Shown: piece by piece, positions 55,858-57,384 of the stretch
Layout: every line of letters starts with the position of its first letter
Position numbering within the stretch: the first letter of the stretch is position 1
Source: Rhodospirillales bacterium
Lineage (GTDB): Bacteria > Pseudomonadota > Alphaproteobacteria > Acetobacterales > Acetobacteraceae
DNA length: 57,384 nucleotides
NCBI GenBank assembly: GCA_947447625.1
Contig: CANFKS010000012.1
Location: forward strand, 1-57,384
Direction: 5' to 3'
Notes under the pieces: model-generated
Databases searched by the model: none
What the model was told of the DNA's origin: nothing
What the model saw: only the letters and a program-made list of their open reading frames with translations
Translations under genes and position numbers: made by a program

Positions 55858-57351
55858 GTTTTCCAGCATCCGCCGCAGCAACTCGACATCCTCGCCAAAC
55901 CCAGCATCCAGCGCCATCAGCTCGGTCACTCGGCTGACCGCATGCATCACCGTCGTGTGGTCCCGATTGCCGAATTTACGGCCGATTTCCGGCAGGCTGC
56001 GGCTGGTCAATTGCTTGGCCAGATACATCGCCACCTGGCGCGGCCGGGCCACGGCCCGCGCTCGGCGGGCGGACGACATGTCGGAGATACGCAGATTGTA
56101 ATGCTCGGACACCCGTTTCTGGATTTCCTCGATCGTCACGCGGCGGTCGAACGCCTTCAGCAGGTCGTGCAGCACTTCCTGGGCACTGTCCAGCGTGATG
56201 GCGCGGCCGAACAGGTTGGCGTGCGCGATCAGCCGGTTGAGCGCGCCTTCGAGTTCGCGGACATTGGAAGTGATCTTGTGCGCCAGGAACTCATTCACCT
56301 TCGGCGGCACCACGACATTGGCGCGCGCGGCCTTGGCTTCGAGAATGGAGACGCGCAGTTCGAACGTCGTGGCATGCAAATCAGCCACCATGCCGCAGCC
56401 CAGTCGGGTGCGCACGCGCTCTTCCAGGCCGCTCAAGTCGGACGGCGACTTGTCGGCCGAGACCACAATCTGCTTGCCGCTGTCGACCAGGGCGTTGAAT
56501 GTATGGAAAAACTCGTCCTGCGTGGTGTCCTTGCCGATCAGGAACTGCAGGTCATCGACCATCAGCACGTCGACGCTGCGCAACTGCTCCTTGAACTCCA
56601 TCGTGGACTTGCTGCGCAAGGCAGCGATGAAGCGATACATGAACCGCTCGGCCGACATGTAGGCAACCGTCACAGGCCCGCCCGGCCGGTTCGCGTCGGT
56701 CAGTTCCCAGGCAATGGCATGCATCAGATGGGTCTTGCCGAGGCCCACGCCACCATAGAGGAACAGCGGATTGAAGCCCGCGCTCGCCGGCACTTCGGCC
56801 ACGCGGCGGGCGCAGGCGTAAGCGAATTCGTTGGGCTTGCCGACCACGAAAGTATCGAATGAAAAGCGCGGATCAAGCGGCGCCTCGTTGCGATCTTCGC
56901 TGCGCGGCGCCACCGCCGGCGCCGCAAACCGCCCAGGCGCTGCAGCAGGCTGGACCCCGGCGGGTTGAAACGGCGTCGCCTGGAGCGGGGCAAGCGGCTC
57001 ACCGAGCACGGCCTGCAGCGGCTCGGCCATCCCCCCGATCTGCACACTGCTCCGCACAATGAACTCGACGCGGCGGATCGCGCGCATCTCGGCCTGCCAC
57101 AACATCGACACAACATCCGCATGATGCCCGCGGACCCAGTCCCGCATGAAGCGAGACGGCAGCGCAATCGTTACCTCATCGCCATCGATGCCGATGAGCG
57201 TCATATGCTTCAGCCAGGTGCGATATTCGACCTCGCCAACCTCGTTCTGCAAGCGCCCGCGGACGCGGGCCCAAACCGCGGCGAGCTGCTCAAGCTGGCC
57301 GTGGACCGGCTCATGACGGTGGAACTCGCCAGGTGACTGATCGTTCGACAC
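55855..57351 (-). CDS. dnaA: Chromosomal replication initiator protein DnaA
   Basis: The 498-residue protein has domain I (VWARVRGRLQNEVGEVEYRT), a Pro/Ala-rich linker, the AAA+ domain with Walker A GGVGLGKT (near residue 200) and Walker B VLMVDDLQFL, and the domain IV DNA-binding signature GNRDHTTVMHA. It opens oriC for replication. GTG 57351 is chosen because AGGAGG lies 5 bases upstream; the frame stays open to the window edge with a TTG at 57384. dnaN does not follow; modC faces it. I saw no cluster of DnaA boxes. Confidence 0.97.
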   Translation of the reverse strand: MSNDQSPGEFHRHEPVHGQLEQLAAVWARVRGRLQNEVGEVEYRTWLKHMTLIGIDGDEVTIALPSRFMRDWVRGHHADVVSMLWQAEMRAIRRVEFIVRSSVQIGGMAEPLQAVLGEPLAPLQATPFQPAGVQPAAAPGRFAAPAVAPRSEDRNEAPLDPRFSFDTFVVGKPNEFAYACARRVAEVPASAGFNPLFLYGGVGLGKTHLMHAIAWELTDANRPGGPVTVAYMSAERFMYRFIAALRSKSTMEFKEQLRSVDVLMVDDLQFLIGKDTTQDEFFHTFNALVDSGKQIVVSADKSPSDLSGLEERVRTRLGCGMVADLHATTFELRVSILEAKAARANVVVPPKVNEFLAHKITSNVRELEGALNRLIAHANLFGRAITLDSAQEVLHDLLKAFDRRVTIEEIQKRVSEHYNLRISDMSSARRARAVARPRQVAMYLAKQLTSRSLPEIGRKFGNRDHTTVMHAVSRVTELMALDAGFGEDVELLRRMLEN

Positions 57352-57384
57352 GCCACCCTCCTGGATCTCCGCTACGGAGCTCAA

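Noticed and set aside
55810-57384. Origin of replication next to dnaA
   Set aside because: No cluster of TTATCCACA-like boxes is visible, and the downstream gap is only the palindromic repeat. The upstream side is outside the window.

Overview
The window looks like chromosome of a GC-rich alphaproteobacterium, most likely Rhodospirillales and close to Acetobacteraceae. The grounds are the very high GC content and C/G-ending codons, the alphaproteobacterial gene sets (Tim44-like, mltA, smr and secB; tRNA-Trp, secE and nusG; dnaA away from dnaN), and dispersed palindromic repeats of a kind common in that group. The family assignment is inference.

Layout. (1) 1-14.5 kb is a cell-surface island. 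It has the 3' part of a giant glycine/threonine-rich secreted protein with a type I secretion C-terminus, its ABC exporter and HlyD-type adaptor, a small protein, three glycosyltransferases (one lacking its catalytic domain), an orphan family 5 solute-binding protein and a PaaK-like adenylate-forming enzyme. (2) 14.5-22.8 kb is housekeeping: a YaiI-type protein, cysK divergent from a cysteine-free Rrf2 regulator, nusG, secE, four tRNAs (Trp, Gly, Asn, Leu), an SDR, recO and parC. (3) 22.9-28.4 kb has a COG2509 flavoprotein, an MBL hydrolase, a GNAT enzyme, guaA and an ArsC/YffB-like protein. (4) 28.5-42.4 kb has a TIGR03032 protein with a TPR/SPINDLY-type GT41 transferase, a class V aminotransferase, a DUF3445 haem N-demethylase-like protein, rsmB, guaB, another orphan family 5 solute-binding protein, a TPR/GT9-like protein and an MlrC-family metallopeptidase. 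(5) 42.5-45.5 kb has lipid and envelope genes: a GT4, an LpxH-like phosphoesterase and a diacylglycerol kinase-like protein. (6) 45.6-52.6 kb is one tightly packed minus-strand run of nine genes: Tim44-like, mltA, DNA methyltransferase, lutA, lutB, lutC, smr, XRE regulator and GNAT. (7) 52.8-57.4 kb has a histidine phosphatase, secB, modB, modC (no modA) and dnaA at the right edge.

The most striking feature is not a protein. Two palindromic repeat families with TAGAGC-type ends lie in gene-end gaps, and their terminal TAG is the stop codon of seven flanking genes. One 48-bp copy gives the stop codon of both convergent genes modC and dnaA. A third family of T-rich hairpins (core CTTCTTTTTTGAAAAAA) occurs singly and as two inverted-pair elements of about 175 bp. 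A 15-bp tandem repeat lies upstream of guaB.

No phage, CRISPR array, complete insertion sequence or rRNA was seen. All family assignments are from motif reading without database searches.
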